This document shows positions 10,978-22,652 of a stretch of DNA of 64,000 nucleotides, in pieces. The notes beneath the pieces are model-generated. The model saw nothing but the letters and a program-made list of their open reading frames with translations. It was not told where the DNA came from and searched no databases. The DNA is from Euphorbia lathyris (lineage: Eukaryota; Streptophyta; Magnoliopsida; Malpighiales; Euphorbiaceae): the NCBI RefSeq assembly GCF_963576675.1, contig NC_088918.1:49757501-49821500 (forward strand), written 5' to 3'. A program made the position numbers and the translations under genes. The first letter of the stretch is position 1. Every line of letters starts with the position of its first letter.

Positions 10978-12512
10978 GATTTTAGGAGTGTTTTAATTTA
11001 ACCTGAGAGTGAGAAAGAGTAAATGTATGTTATTCATTTGCTTTAAATTACATCAATCTAAAATTATAGGTCTTTTAATTTATTTTAAATTGCTCCCACT
11101 ATTTTGCCAAATTAATAGCCCTCCATATTAATTCGAAGAATTTCACAAATCCTTTAGTGAGTTAGGATCCTAACTCCTGAGATTTCACCTTGAGTTTACT
11201 CAATAAGCTAGTCTCATTTGTTAGGTAGATTCATGCAATCAATCACATCTTTAATGTGATTCCTAGATTATTGGGTTACTAACCACATTAGTAACTAATA
11301 TGCTATTCATATTAATCCCAACCATATTGCCCATCAGTTTATGATAACATGAGTTTACCCATCCAATTATCATAATCTAATTTAAGTATTACCCCATATT
11401 CATGAAAAATGATTTTTCAATAATTCAGGTGTTACCATAAGACCCCGAGCTTGAGTTTACTCAACAACCCAAAGGCCCCCAGTACTGCCGGTTGAATTAT
11501 AATATTAGGGAGGGGCAACCGATTTTAATAACTTGCTTATTTACTTAACTTTTAATTAGTGAGGGATTTTTATTTTAAGTCTCATAATCTAACCTAGTCT
11601 TGATTTGCTTTAGCATACATCAGACACATAAATTGGCGTTATGGACATATTATCTAAATTATTCTGTTGAGCCAGAAACGGAATAAAATGCCAAACCTAG
11701 GGAAATACTAACTATTACATATTTCTCTTTAGGTCCTCCGTCGTGTCCATGGCGCCTTCAAATTACATATTAATTTCTATACTATTAAAGAAAACTTCAA
11801 TTATCTTGAAGGGAATTAGATGAGAGGAGAAATTACAATAGATAGTAGATAGGCAGGACTCGCAGGCCCTATTTCAAAAATACCAAAAGACTAAATAGAG
11901 GGTCCAAATATGTCCATAACTCCAAATATACATAGACTCAATCAAATAAATTTAATTGGTTGATTACATAAAATATTTATGTAATATTTAGGTTAATCGC
12001 ATTAACTTATCAAATTAACTTTCATCCAATTTTAATTCTATCAGTTTCGTATCTTCTATATTTAATCACGTTAGATTAATACAACTATACAAAACCTTAT
12101 CTATGCATATCCCGGTTATTTTGATTTAATTCATTTAATACTTTTGATTTACAAATAGGTAAAACAAACTTTTAAATAAATTCTTTTATCCGATAATCAA
12201 AAACAGAAAACTATTAATTTCTGAAATATATATATATATATATATATAAATATATTTAAAACTCAATTTTATTTTAAAATAATTTTAAAACAAATAGGAG
12301 TGGGCTCGTGTCGGGTCCACAAAAAGGGGGGCCCGAGACAGTGGCGCTGCTGCCGTCTGGCAGCAGCGCCATGGCTGGCCGCCGCTGCCTTATGGCAGCG
12401 ACGTCCAGCCGCACACGGTTGCTGCCGCGAGGCAGCAACCGCGAACAGCAGTTCGGGTTGCTGCCTCGCGGCGCAACCCGGACTGTTGTTCCAATTTTTT
12501 TTAAATATAACA

Positions 12513-12549
<37 letters not shown>

Positions 12550-12871
12550 ATATATCAGTTTCAAAACGGTTTCAAAACGATTTTCAGAAAATAAGAAAAA
12601 TCTATTAAAGATTTTGTTTTATCTTTAGAATTAATAAAACTAACTTTTATCAATCTAACTATAAAACCAATAGTTTTGTTATAATGATTATCAACCAAAT
12701 ATAATCCGGAACATATGCATAATCTATTTTAATTAACAATTAATTAAAACTTATTTATCTTTAGAATTAATTAATCAAAACGGTTTCGTTAATTAACCTA
12801 ACTATAAATATTTATTCAATCTGATTGAAAAACCTTTTAATTTTCATATATGAAATAACGGATTTAACGCA
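10978..12871 (-). other. Copia C untranslated leader
   Basis: About 1.9 kb lies between the primer-binding site and the gag start, long for a copia element. It is strongly AT-rich except for a GC-rich island at 12300-12485 with four hairpins, flanked by TA repeats at 12228-12249 and 12511-12555. No ORF resembling a known protein is seen on either strand. The short plus-strand ORFs over the GC island are artefacts of its composition. Confidence 0.6.
12343..12480. repeat. Array of four GC hairpins with one shared stem
   Basis: Four stem-loops share the core GCTGCC-NNNN-GGCAGC. They are 12343-12370 (12-bp perfect stem, loop GTCT), 12373-12410 (outer GGCTGG/CCAGCC, inner core, loop TTAT), 12417-12440 (10-bp perfect stem, loop GCGA) and 12454-12480 (loop TCGC, one base missing from the 3' arm). 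Stems are conserved while loops differ, as expected for a duplicated RNA structure. It lies in the untranslated leader of copia C. Confidence 0.85.
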
Positions 12872-12884
12872 GACTTTGATACCA
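12872..12884 (-). other. Copia C primer-binding site (initiator Met tRNA)
   Basis: The minus strand reads TGGTATCAAAGTC one base after the 5' LTR. This matches the common copia site TGGTATCAGAGC, complementary to the 3' end of initiator tRNA-Met, with one difference. It fixes the LTR end and the minus orientation. Confidence 0.85.
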
Positions 12885-12885
12885 C

Positions 12886-14725
12886 TGAAGGGAAATAGGC
12901 TATCGTTTGGCAGCGGAAATATAAAAATTTTAACCTTTTTCCATTAACCTCAGATCCGTTAATCGTTATTTCATATAAAGAGGGATAGAAGGAAATACCT
13001 TTCGATCAACTATCTACCGTTGCAATTGTAGTGCCCACAACTCTTACTCCGAGTTCCCGAGCACAAGACAAAAACACAATTCAAAATATGATTAGAACTC
13101 AACCGTATGAAAGCAACCAAAATAGATTGCCTCTAATAAATCAACACAAGATCAAGGAACAAGAGAAAGAGATTAATAATCAATTGAAATGGAAGGAAGC
13201 GTTAGATGATCTCGTCCTCAACAAGGGGGTCGAAATTCTCTCTCTCCAGTTGGCTAGGGTTGGCCGAAATTCTACTATAAGGGGGTATATATAGTCTCTT
13301 GTATCTAAACCCTAGTTAGATAGAATTAGGTTACTGAAATAAGAATTTAATTCGGAATAAAATTCTTATTAGTTATTATCTATAATTATATCTAAATATA
13401 AAGATAATAATAATAACTTATTGATAGGATAATAATAGAAGCAATTTAATCTCATTAAACCTCCTAACTTATTTATCCTTTAATTAATTTAATTCACAAT
13501 CATAATCTAATTAGAATTGTTTAAAATCAAATTAATTTATTTATGTATTTTACATACATAAATCGCCCCCCCTAAGTACTGGGCCTTAGTGGACTCAGTT
13601 AGGCTTCCATCAATTTATTAACATCTGTTTCTCTTTTGGGCTCCAAGTCTTATGTGTGACCCATTAGGTTCTTATTGCTTCTAGCCATATGCAACTATTA
13701 AATTAATTTTCTCAGAATTATATTTAATCTTTGCATAACGGAATGAGTACGCGAAATGTGATTGGCAGATCCGAAACATTCCCCCAGAGCTATAAGAAGA
13801 CAGGTTGATTTTGTCGTTGACCTTTCCGTATTAGTTACAGTATAATTCGATCCTTCATCAACTACATCCTTGAACTGAATCTTATGACTATGGATAATGT
13901 CAAGTCACATATAGCGAGACGTTCGTTTTACTTATACAGACCGAGTTAACTCCAATTAGATAGGTTAAGTGAAATCTGCATTTCAAGTCTTAACCTATCA
14001 CCTTGCAAGGATTTAGAGTCAAGTCTTCCACAAGCGATCCTTGGACGTATCTCCCATTTATCGGGAGTGACAAATGCTTAATCCAATGTATAACTATCTT
14101 GCAATTACTTCCTGTGATACCCAACGTCTGCCGTTCACACCCTAGAGTCATCTCTGTTATGGATCGTGTTACAACAGGATCAAAGCATCACATTCCATAA
14201 TCCAGAATCACTAATTAACATTCCTTTGAGTCTTAGGATTACTTATACCTATTAATACCAATGAGATGAACAGGTGACAAGGATAAATCTACCTATCCTG
14301 TTATCTCAAGTCGGGTCCCTAATCCTAATGAACTCCCTTTCATCGGATCCATGCAATTGTCCAGATATCTGTATATCTGAAGCTTGTGAGATCAGCTCTC
14401 TGTCTCGACAGAAGACATTGTTACATGCAAGTCTCAGCAGTGATATGTCAATCCTATTTCTAAACATATTACTTGACTTGGGGTGGTTTTAAGTTTATTA
14501 GTTTATTATAAAGTTTCGTCTCACTTCATGCTTGTATCAACACTTTATAATCAATTTAAACAAACTTAGGGATTTCCTTTTATTAGACTTATTTAGTTCT
14601 TAAAAGAGGTTGCCTTTATATAGTTATGAAACCATATCTTATTAAAACAAATGATATAAAGAACACTTCATTTACATTTAGTTCATATCCTAGAACAATT
14701 GTCTATAGGACACTAAACCCCAACA
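12886..14725 (-). mobile_element. Copia C 5' LTR
   Basis: This 1840-bp LTR begins on the minus strand at 14725 with TGTTGGGG and ends at 12886 with CTTCA, next to the primer-binding site. It holds the promoter of the element, including a TATATATA box at about 13286-13293 (minus). Compared with the other LTR it differs by scattered single-base changes and a few one- to three-base indels. Confidence 0.92.
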
Positions 14726-14730
14726 TAAAT

Positions 14731-15302
14731 AATATCTCGATGTTATCAATATCTTTTGAAAACTTGTTTTCGAGATTTAACATAAAGATATTATCTATTC
14801 TCGGAGCAGTAAGAATTACAGAGTTGGTCTTATTGTCGAGTATTTGACATCCAAAAGAGTCAAATATAACCTTTCTTCCGTTGTCACATAGTTGTGCTAC
14901 GCTCAGAAGGTTATATTTAAGACCTCTAACTAGGGAGACATGTTCAATGGATGGGTTACTTCCAATGGATCCGGAGCCCACTATTTTACCTTTCTTGTTG
15001 TCTCCGAAACTTATGTTTCCTCCTCATTTATGCACAAATGCGATGAATTGAGTTTCATCACTAGTCATATATGCCTTGAGCGTGCGCTGTCAATATACCA
15101 CATCTTTGACTTCTGAGCACATCTCAGGCCTACCTACAATACAATTACTTGCTTTTAGGTACCCAAGCTTTTTTAGGTCCTTTCTTATTAGTTGTGACAG
15201 GTAAAACATGATTACAACTATTGTAACTAATTTTGTGTCGACACACTTTGGTTGTGTGGCCAGATTTCCCACAGAAGTCACACTAGACTCTGGGTTGTGG
15301 GA
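14731..15302 (-). pseudogene. Copia B protease and pre-integrase region, broken
   Basis: The minus-strand frames give WYIDSARSRH around the copia aspartic protease site (DSA where DSG or DSA is usual, about 15067-15100). A stop and a frameshift follow. Then comes IEHVSLVRGLKYNLLSVAQL and DNKTNSVILTAPR (14760-14940), the conserved segment leading to integrase. The sequence is cut at 14730 by the copia C insertion. The integrase expected beyond it is not found to the left of C. Confidence 0.8.
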
Positions 15303-16020
15303 TCCATCTATTTCTACTGGAACTATGATTCCAAGTGTACTGATGGTTATGGCTCTTTATATTCGGAATCTTTAATTGGTTCTGAATTGACATGATATCC
15401 TTCCGGAGACTTTTAGACTCCATTTGGACTTCCGAGACAAACTTGTGCATTATCTTAAGATTTTCATCTTGTCTAGTATCGTCTTGGAGATGGTGTCAGA
15501 TGTCACTAAGTTTGACTTCTTCAACCTCATCACATCTTCTGGTGAGTACTCTTATTTTCTTGTTAAATTTTTAACCAGAGAGAGTACACATCACAAGGAG
15601 CATTAGTCATTTCATTTTTTAGAGTGGGAAGTGAGGTTACCTCAGTAGCTTGAGTTTCGTCTTCAGAGGCATAAGAGGATTCTTGTATTTCAAAAGTTTT
15701 TGGTTCTTCTGTCTCAGCAGCCATGAAACATATGTTTGCTGCCTCTGTAGTATCAGCTTCGGAGGATGATGATTCATCACTGTCACTCCAGATTGCCACC
15801 ATTGCTTTCTTCCCATTTCTCTTGTCTTTCTTCAGAGTTGGACAGTTGGACTTTATGTGTTCAGTTTGATGGCATTCAAAACACGTAATGGGTTTTGAAG
15901 TATCCTTCTTGTACTTACTGTCACTATATTCATTCTTAACCTTGTCATATTTTCGGAAAGGCTTCTTTCCATATTTCTCATTCTTCGGGAACATCCTTTT
16001 CATCTTCCGGGTGAACATAG
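15303..16020 (-). pseudogene. Copia B gag C-terminus with zinc knuckle
   Basis: From 16020 the minus strand continues the gag frame left off at 49558. FTRKMKRMFPKNEK is followed by the CCHC zinc knuckle CFECHQTEHIKSNC (C-x2-C-x4-H-x4-C, about 15850-15890). An acidic, serine-rich tail follows (SDSDESSSSEADTTEA), and the frame closes at 15563. The knuckle binds genomic RNA in the copia family. The reading frame passes through the CATAG duplication without a shift, which confirms that Athila D split one gag gene. Confidence 0.88.
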
Positions 16021-17712
16021 TGATGAGTGTCTGGTAGAGCGGTAAAATATATTATGATATGTGTGTGCTAGGGTTATGGATGTGATCTTTCTAATGCTCT
16101 AACTCTACTAGATGCTACTACGTAGGGGCAAGTGTACCTGTCGTATCAAGTAATAACCCGGTTAAGACCAGGTATTGAATCCACAGGATTTATAACTACA
16201 AGTATTAAACTACTCGGTTTTACACGTTATCTAAGTGGTGAATACTTTAGTTGGTTGGGTGACAACTATAAGCTACTCCTAAACTACGGGTGAGACAACT
16301 TTCATGTGTTTCGAGCCCTCTTAGAGTGATTCGGGTGATGATAAATTATAACCTATGATAAACGACACGAAATATAAACGATTAATGGTTTTACTCTTAC
16401 AAAGACGACTATTAATAGACCGAACAAATCCGTGAGGTTCCTAGAGTCGTGGTTTCCCTTTAAGGCGACTCTAATTCTTAGGATCAGAAACTAGGGCCCG
16501 TAAGTTCTGTGGCTCGTCAATTCCTACGATTTCCGGTTTGTCAACTCCGGTGAGGCAACACCTATGTGATTCCTAATAGATTTCGGAGCTCGTAAACGAC
16601 CTACACAATAATCAATTATAAGTATCAAAGCAAGCAATAAACATTAACACGTATAGTGAAAACAGATCCGTAAATCATGTATTATAAATATGGAATACGA
16701 GAATACGGGATACAACTAAGCCTAGTACATAGAAAGAGTACAAACTAATTAACAAGTAAAAAGGGGAGAATAATCGGCCCTTAAGACTAGCTAACCGGAC
16801 TCAAAGTTGTCTCTTAGGAGTTGGAGGTGGAACTCTCGAGCTTGGTGAATGCGGATGGAGCGGAACTTCGGCGGAGTAACGGGAAGATTATACAAGCTCT
16901 CAAGGTGTGAGGAACTCAAATACATGGAAAGTTGAATGAATCAAATGAGTGCTAATCACTCTTACTTATACATCAAACTCGGGGGTAAAATTATAAATAC
17001 ACAAGTTGCATTATTTCTGCATTTTCCCAAGACACGCCCCGCGTGGGTGCCCATTCCGTTGACAATTTCTGGCATATGGATCAAATTCAGTATTGTTATT
17101 CGGACCACGCCCCGCGTGCCCAGGAGTACACCCTGCATGTTTGCCCATTCCGTTGATAATTGACTGTGTGTGGATCAGATTCAGGCCTGATGTCATGAAC
17201 ACGCCCCGCGTGGACAGGCAGACGCCCCACGTATTTGCCCATTCCGTTGATAATTGTCTGCATGTTGGTCAGATTCAGACTGTTTGTCATAGCCACGCCT
17301 CGCGTAGGTTGGAGCACGCCCCGCGTGGCTGAGCCTCTGAAGTTTAATTGCTCGAATCATGACTTTGGCGCCTCGCGTGGCTTGGGACACGCCCCGCGTA
17401 ACTGAGCTTCTGAAACTTATATTGAAGAATTTCTCCTGTACGCCCCGCATATTGATAGAGATGCCCCGCGTGGTTGGAGTATTTTACTCCTTTGCTTGTA
17501 CATGCGAAATACAATTCTCGACGACCGAGTTAGCTTGACGTTTATTTTTCCGAAATTAACTGAAAACAAAGGAAATTGATCAAAATCATAAAATTTATTT
17601 TTATTTTGTTGTTTTTATCAAAAACACATTATTTTTGTAATTAAACTCACTTATTTAGTCCATAATTAAACCGTAATTCACGCTAAAAGATAGGGACAAA
17701 ATGCCCCTATCA
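16021..17712 (-). mobile_element. Athila D 3' LTR with paired GC boxes
   Basis: This 1692-bp LTR reads TGATGAGTGTCTGG at its left end and CCCCTATCA at its right. The polypurine tract outside it (minus strand) is TCCGAGGAGGT. Between 17034 and 17470 it carries 11-bp boxes related to ACGCCCCGCGT, mostly in same-strand pairs 10 nt apart: 17104, 17204, 17296, 17372 and 17440 are approximate first-box positions. These are embedded in a loose repeat containing CCCATTCCGTTGATAATT. No coding sequence. Confidence 0.92.
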
Positions 17713-19617
17713 ACCTCCTCGGACTTTAAAGTTTTACTTGTCCTCAAGTAAAAGAAATCGAAAGACAAAGGATTGAGACAATTAAGAAACAAACTTCCGG
17801 TTGGTTTTACCAAGTGCGTGATTTCGAAGCTAAAGTTTTATGTAAAGTTTTCGGCAAGTACTTACGCAAACGAATGAGCGACCAAAACTTATTTGAAACC
17901 TCCATGATCAAACTTAATAGGCAATATTAATGGGGATCGATTATCTTTTGAGAACCCGATTGTACCTCACCAAGGGATTTCACTCTTACGCTCAAATTTT
18001 GGTGGGTCGGTGTTTTTGTGCTCTCCTTTGTACTTACTCGAAGTCACTTTGAGTTTGCATTTTCATCCGGATTTTTCCTCCAATGTTATGGTTTAGGCAA
18101 TATTAAAAATGAACCCGGAGGGGGGTTGTAATGTGGGTGGCTTTTTTAATGGTTAATTTTTAGAAATTCGAGTTCAAACACCATTTTGATGGCCGCACCG
18201 TGTTTTCATTTTGGCCTTAACGAGTTCATAAAATATAACTTGAAATTGCTTGGGAGAATGTCTTTTTGCTCTTTGTTGTGTTTTTCTTTTTCTTTTTATT
18301 TTGAGAGCAGCACAAAAATGATTTCGAAGACTTATTGTGCTTACTTGTTAAGGCCTCGGCTTGTTTCGGGTAATTCTGATGCGGTTGATTTTATTGGTAT
18401 TTGAACAAGAGGAAAAAGGGTTAAGTATTAAAAAGGTATTAGCAAAGAAGTCGGTTAGTAGGCTCGAGGGGGATTCCTAAAGGTTAATGAAAAAGAGAAA
18501 AATAGTTAAGAAAGGAATTAGCCTAAGTGGGTTTGTTTTATCATCTATTGCCCTTCTTACCAAAATAAGTGTACTTAACCCGGTATTAGATGCAAACTCT
18601 ATGAGTCGAGTGAAGTCAAAGCTCTCGAAAGATTGTGAAAGAAATAGAGTTCTCGTACGAACTCTTTTAGGCTCAAAAATACCTCACAAGAATTTCGGGT
18701 TAAATTGTGTACTTTCAAGTTCTCGTCAAATTTTCAACCATCCCGTTTTTATTGCCTTTTTAAATTTCATTATAGAGATAACCTGTGGGTTAGGACTCAA
18801 TGCTTTTGTTTAGTACGAACCTAGGCTTTGCATAAATTCTATAACTTCAAAATCAAGACTAAAATTTCTTAATTAAACCGATCCTTTATGTTTCGATGTT
18901 TTTACCTTTGACGACAAATAATGGAACTTTTAATTATTGTCCGTAGAAGATAGTGTGTTGGGTGATTTATGAGCCAATAAATGAGTTCAATTATTTTTGT
19001 CTATTTTATTTTTATTTTTGTTTTTGTTAGTGCAAAACAAACTGTAAGTGTGTGGTTGCACGACCCTCCGCGTGATTAAAATGACGTCGATTCCAAGGAC
19101 GTCGCAAAAGAAATGAAAACAAAAACAAAAAGAAAGATAGAATGAAAAAAAGGACCCGGTAGGGTGGGTCTTACGCGCGGCGTAACCATAAGGGCGCCCC
19201 GCGTAAGAGATGCATTTGATGTGATTTGGGGCCAGAGACTCGGATAATCGGGGCGCACTTATAGAGACGCTCCGCGTAGACCGAGTATGAAGCCGTTATT
19301 TAATGGTGAAGGTGGTTCACGCGGGGCGTATATAGGGGGATGCTCTGCGTGAACATTATTAATGCATGCAGAAACAGACATAACGAACACGTAAAGAATG
19401 AGTGAGGGAAAAATAAAATAGAAAGGCTGAAAATAAACGAATCAAAACACAAAGAGAGACCGTAGGAAAGTGAAATATATATTAAAATAAACGAAAGAAA
19501 GTACAATACTAAAAACACGAAAGACAAAAGAAACACGAAACGGAAAACATAAAAACGGAAAGGAAAAACACAGAAATGACAAAATCATAAAAACATAAAA
19601 CGAAAAACAAAGAGAAA
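17713..19617 (-). other. Athila D 3' untranslated region
   Basis: This non-coding region follows the extra ORF. Next to the polypurine tract is a perfect 9-bp stem-loop, TTTTACTTG-TCCT-CAAGTAAAA (17732-17753). The stretch matches 34286-36156 of Athila E over most of its length, so the plus-strand ORFs at 18186 and 18487 that look conserved are copies of one ancestral sequence rather than selected genes. Three inverted box pairs occur at 19171-19350. I see no protein-like ORF. Confidence 0.65.
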
Positions 19618-20808
19618 CTATGGTGGAGGCGGAGGAGGATGGCCATGAATGTTGAAGTGGGTGAAGAAGGTGGTGGTAAAGGCGTCGAAGTTGGCCCGAT
19701 CCGCTTGCCTTTGGGCCTCGGAGGCGTCGAAGCGAGCGTCAAGGGCGTCAAACCGGGAGTCGAAGTGGGCCCGATCGCGTCGTTGGTTCCCCTCCAAAAT
19801 GTCCAACCGGGCATAGATAGAGTTGACGTCGTGGTTGGGGGGTGGGCTATAGTTAAGGCCGAAGTCCGAGTCCCACCCATCCTCCGCTTATTGCTGGCCC
19901 GCCCCCGAACTTTCACCCGAGCCGGAGGCACGGCGTTTGAGGGTTTGGAAGGCATTTTTTTCCACGGGGCGGGCTTCATAGTGGTGGAGGCATTCAAGGG
20001 TGGCGGAGCCAAGAGCCGAGGAGGCATAAATAGTGACTAAGTGCCCGAGCCTGAGTTTGGCCCGCCTTCGTGTGGGCATTTGGTGGAGCATGGTGGCAAC
20101 AAGGTAGGAGAGGTCGAACTTAAGGCCGTTCTCACAGCAATAAAGGGCAAGAAGCTCAAGCTTGTTGACCTTGTTGGCCTCGGATTTCCCCAAGAAGTAA
20201 AAGCTGATGAAGCGATGGAGGAGGTAGAGGACGGGATCGCGGATGCTACCCGGGTGGAGGTTGGAGACGTCATAAGTGTCCGACCCGGTAATGGTCGCCC
20301 AGAATTCCCGGGCAGTTTCATCGGTCGGCCAATGGGTGGTGCCAGGATCCATTTGCATGGTGAAATGGGTGCGGATCCAGGCTGTGTCGATGGAGTGGGG
20401 GCGGTTTTGAAGGCGGAAGGTGAAGATGGCAGCAACGGGGACACCATTAGAGGCGAGGGAAGTGTAGAATTCATGGACCAACGACGGGTACACATGGTGG
20501 CGTGCACAAAAATGGTTGTGCCAGCCAAGGGCACGGAGGCGATCCTCGAAGGCACGACCAACATCATAGTGATCAAGCGCGCTTAGGTTGATGTAGGGGA
20601 GAGCCATAACAATGGAAGAGGAGATAGTTTGGTAGGTGACCACCTCTTCGTCCGTGAGAATGTGGAAGGGGGTGCGGTATTGGCGGGTGAGAGGTGGTGT
20701 TTCTTCGCGTTCGGGTGGGGGTGGTGAGTGTGTTTGGTGGGAACGGGAAGAGCGGGCACGAGTGGAGCATGGGGGATGGTCATTGGCGGGTCGCTTACTT
20801 CGGGTCAT
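19618..20808 (-). pseudogene. Athila D extra ORF (ORF3), split by one TAA
   Basis: This is the ORF that Athila elements carry downstream of pol, in the place where retroviruses have env. It belongs to the plant-specific Athila ORF / putative plant transposon protein families. From MTRSKRPAND at 20808 there is a basic, Ser/Pro-rich N-terminus, then the conserved domain (LPYINLSALDHYDVGRAFED, FYTSLASNGV, YLLHRFISFYFLGKSEANKV, LELLALYCCE). An in-frame TAA at 19888-19890 follows. The same frame then stays open to 19618, encoding a heptad-like coiled coil (FDSRFDALDARFDASEAQRQ) and a terminal HGHPPPPPP. Full span is 396 residues counting through the stop. I see no signal peptide or membrane segment, so calling it an envelope is not supported. 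Confidence 0.8.
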
Positions 20809-21520
20809 GGTGAAAGGGAGTGAGTGAGAGTAGGAGGGAATTAGGAAGTTGGAGTGAGTGGGAGGGAGGATGGGGAGGGAAACGGGGGTTTAAATAGAGA
20901 AGGGGTGGGAAATCAAGGAAGTTGCAGATTCCCAGTGGGGTACGCGGGGCGTGAAGGGGCCACGCCACGCGTATCCCAAGGCACGCGGGGCGTATGGGAG
21001 AGCACGCCACGCGTACTTCGATCTCTGACCGAAAAGGCATGGAAGAAGGGAGAGTACGCGGGGCGTGCATGGGGGTACGCCCCGCGTGGAGGACGGCAGG
21101 TGAAACATTTTTTTCGGTTTTGTAAAGATATTTTTAATTTTTATTGGTTTAATGATTTTTAAGTTTTTATGGGTTTTAATGAGTAATTAAGGGGGTGGTT
21201 AAAGGCAAAATGAATGAGGGAGGGAGGTCTAAGAAAATTTGAATTTGAAAAGAGTGGGGGTGATTGGAGGTTAGAAGAGGTGGAGTGTAGAAGTGGGGAA
21301 AAATGTGTGGGGAAGAGGAAAAACTGTCATGGGGAGTGGCAGTACGCAACCTCCCAAGGATACGCGGGGCGTAGAATGGGGCACGCCCCGCGTAACCCTT
21401 ATTTTTTGCCTTTAATTAGGGAACCGAAAAGTAGGCGGGGCATGGGATGTGTTATGCCCCGCGTAGGCGTGCGTTTGAGCACCAAAATAGAAGCAGAAAC
21501 TCATCTTCGCGGGGCGTACC
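20809..21520 (-). repeat. Athila D spacer upstream of ORF3, with inverted box pairs
   Basis: This non-coding spacer holds inverted pairs of the 11-bp box: ACGCGGGGCGT then ACGCCCCGCGT (or one-base variants), with 9-10 nt between them, near 20941, 20981, 21057, 21361 and 21433. A sixth pair starts at 21507 and is split by the insertion of Athila F. Its second half (ATGCTCTGCGC) lies at 32378-32388, and the rejoined spacer is exactly 10 nt. Remaining sequence is purine-rich and not coding. Confidence 0.8.
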
Positions 21521-22652
21521 TGGTGTATGAAATAGGGACACTAGCAAGTGTACTAGGCCGTGTGTAATATTGGCAAGACCAAGTGTCGTATTCCACAGGG
21601 ATTGAACTTAAACAGGAAGAATAAGTTACCTTAAGTGTTAGATGTGAATTCTGAAGAGTGATAATGACTTAATTCATAAACAAATATCAAACAGGCAGGT
21701 AAAATGTGCAATCAAAATAAACAAACACAAGCCTAACCATGCGCCTAATGAACAATTGTGCCTATCTTTATTAGATGAAGAAGTGAATCAATATTCCTGA
21801 GTTGGGTCTTTCCCTCATTGGTCACTAAGGTCAGGTATCCCATTTCCAAAGTTCCTAAGTAAATGATACTAACCAAGTCTCATTGTGATAAATCAAGAAC
21901 AAGCATTAGGCCTAGGGGAACATTCGTAAAGAAACCCCAATATGTGGTGGTTTTCATCTCCGTCCACCACAACATATGCCGATTAACTATTTCCATCATA
22001 TCGGAGCACTCTCGTGTCATCCTCAATAATATTAAATAGACTTGATCATAATCTATTCTTTAAGCAAGTTAATAACACTCAATCATAGATAAAACACTTC
22101 ATTCACTTAGATAAAGATACTTACAGTCGCTGTTTAAATGGCTGGCTAGGCCTGCTGAAGAACTACTCACCCATTACTATGAGTGAACAGCTTCTTCCCA
22201 AAAGCATCATCGTTCCAAAATAAAAGACAGAGAAATTAAAAGCTAAGGGTGGCGCTAAAGCCGAGAGATCCTTCTTTCTAAAACATTCTTCCTATTTATA
22301 CTCTTACATCAACCCTAATTACAAGGGCAAAGAGTCACCAAAAAGGTACAAAACAAGGACAATGTGATCTTCATACACTTGGCGCGAGATGGAGGATTGT
22401 CTTGCCTTCCACGTCTTTCTCCCTTTCTCTCTCTTGTGACTTGCTCGACCCGCGCTATTATCCGTTTTCTTCCAACTGACCCGATAAAGCTGCATTTTAA
22501 GCTGTTCTGTTCTACCGATAGGCTGTTCTTGAAGATTCCTGCTTGAACTGTAATTTCTGGCTGTTTCTTCCATTACTGGTTGAAAACTGGTACTTTAAGG
22601 CTCTTTTCCATGAATGCTTGTCTTCAAAAGTCTGCTCTTTTCACTCGCATCA
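21521..22652 (-). mobile_element. Athila F 3' LTR
   Basis: Minus strand begins TGATGCGAGTGAAAAG at 22652 and ends ATACACCA at 21521. The TATA box TATAAATAGG lies at 22291-22300 (minus). The polypurine tract just upstream is TAAGTTGGGGGTAATT (22653-22668). Confidence 0.93.

Larger units (their letters stand above)
6686..14725 (-). mobile_element. Copia C: LTR retrotransposon with internal deletion, TAAAT target duplication
   Basis: An 8040-bp Ty1/copia element. Its LTRs are 6686-8528 and 12886-14725, both TGAAGGG…CCCCAACA in plus reading. The site duplication TAAAT lies at 6681-6685 and 14726-14730. On the minus strand the order is LTR, initiator-Met primer-binding site, a long leader with GC hairpins, gag N-terminus, integrase C-terminus, RT, RNase H, polypurine tract and LTR. 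The gag zinc knuckle, protease and integrase core are missing. The two LTRs differ at scattered positions, so it is not a fresh insertion. Confidence 0.93.

Noticed and set aside
12300..12628. Overlapping ORFs of about 100 codons over the GC-rich island
   Set aside because: Open only because the hairpin array is GC-rich; they run into TA microsatellites and match nothing.
17034..17470. Short repeats with spacers that could suggest a CRISPR array
   Set aside because: Repeats are 11 bp, paired at 10 nt with irregular longer gaps, lie in an LTR of a plant element, and there are no cas genes.
18186..18813. Plus-strand ORFs that recur at 34759-35401, looking like conserved genes
   Set aside because: Both lie in the homologous 3' regions of Athila D and E, on the strand opposite to the element. 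They share length changes and stops and have no protein-like features; conservation is by common descent of the repeats.
20041..20586. 181-codon plus-strand ORF, and 36596-37246 plus strand
   Set aside because: Antisense shadows of ORF3 in Athila D and E, where the minus-strand frame has the conserved domain.
19618..20808. Calling ORF3 a retroviral-type envelope gene
   Set aside because: It has the position of env but no signal peptide, membrane segment or furin-like site is visible; it fits a plant-specific Athila family with a coiled coil.
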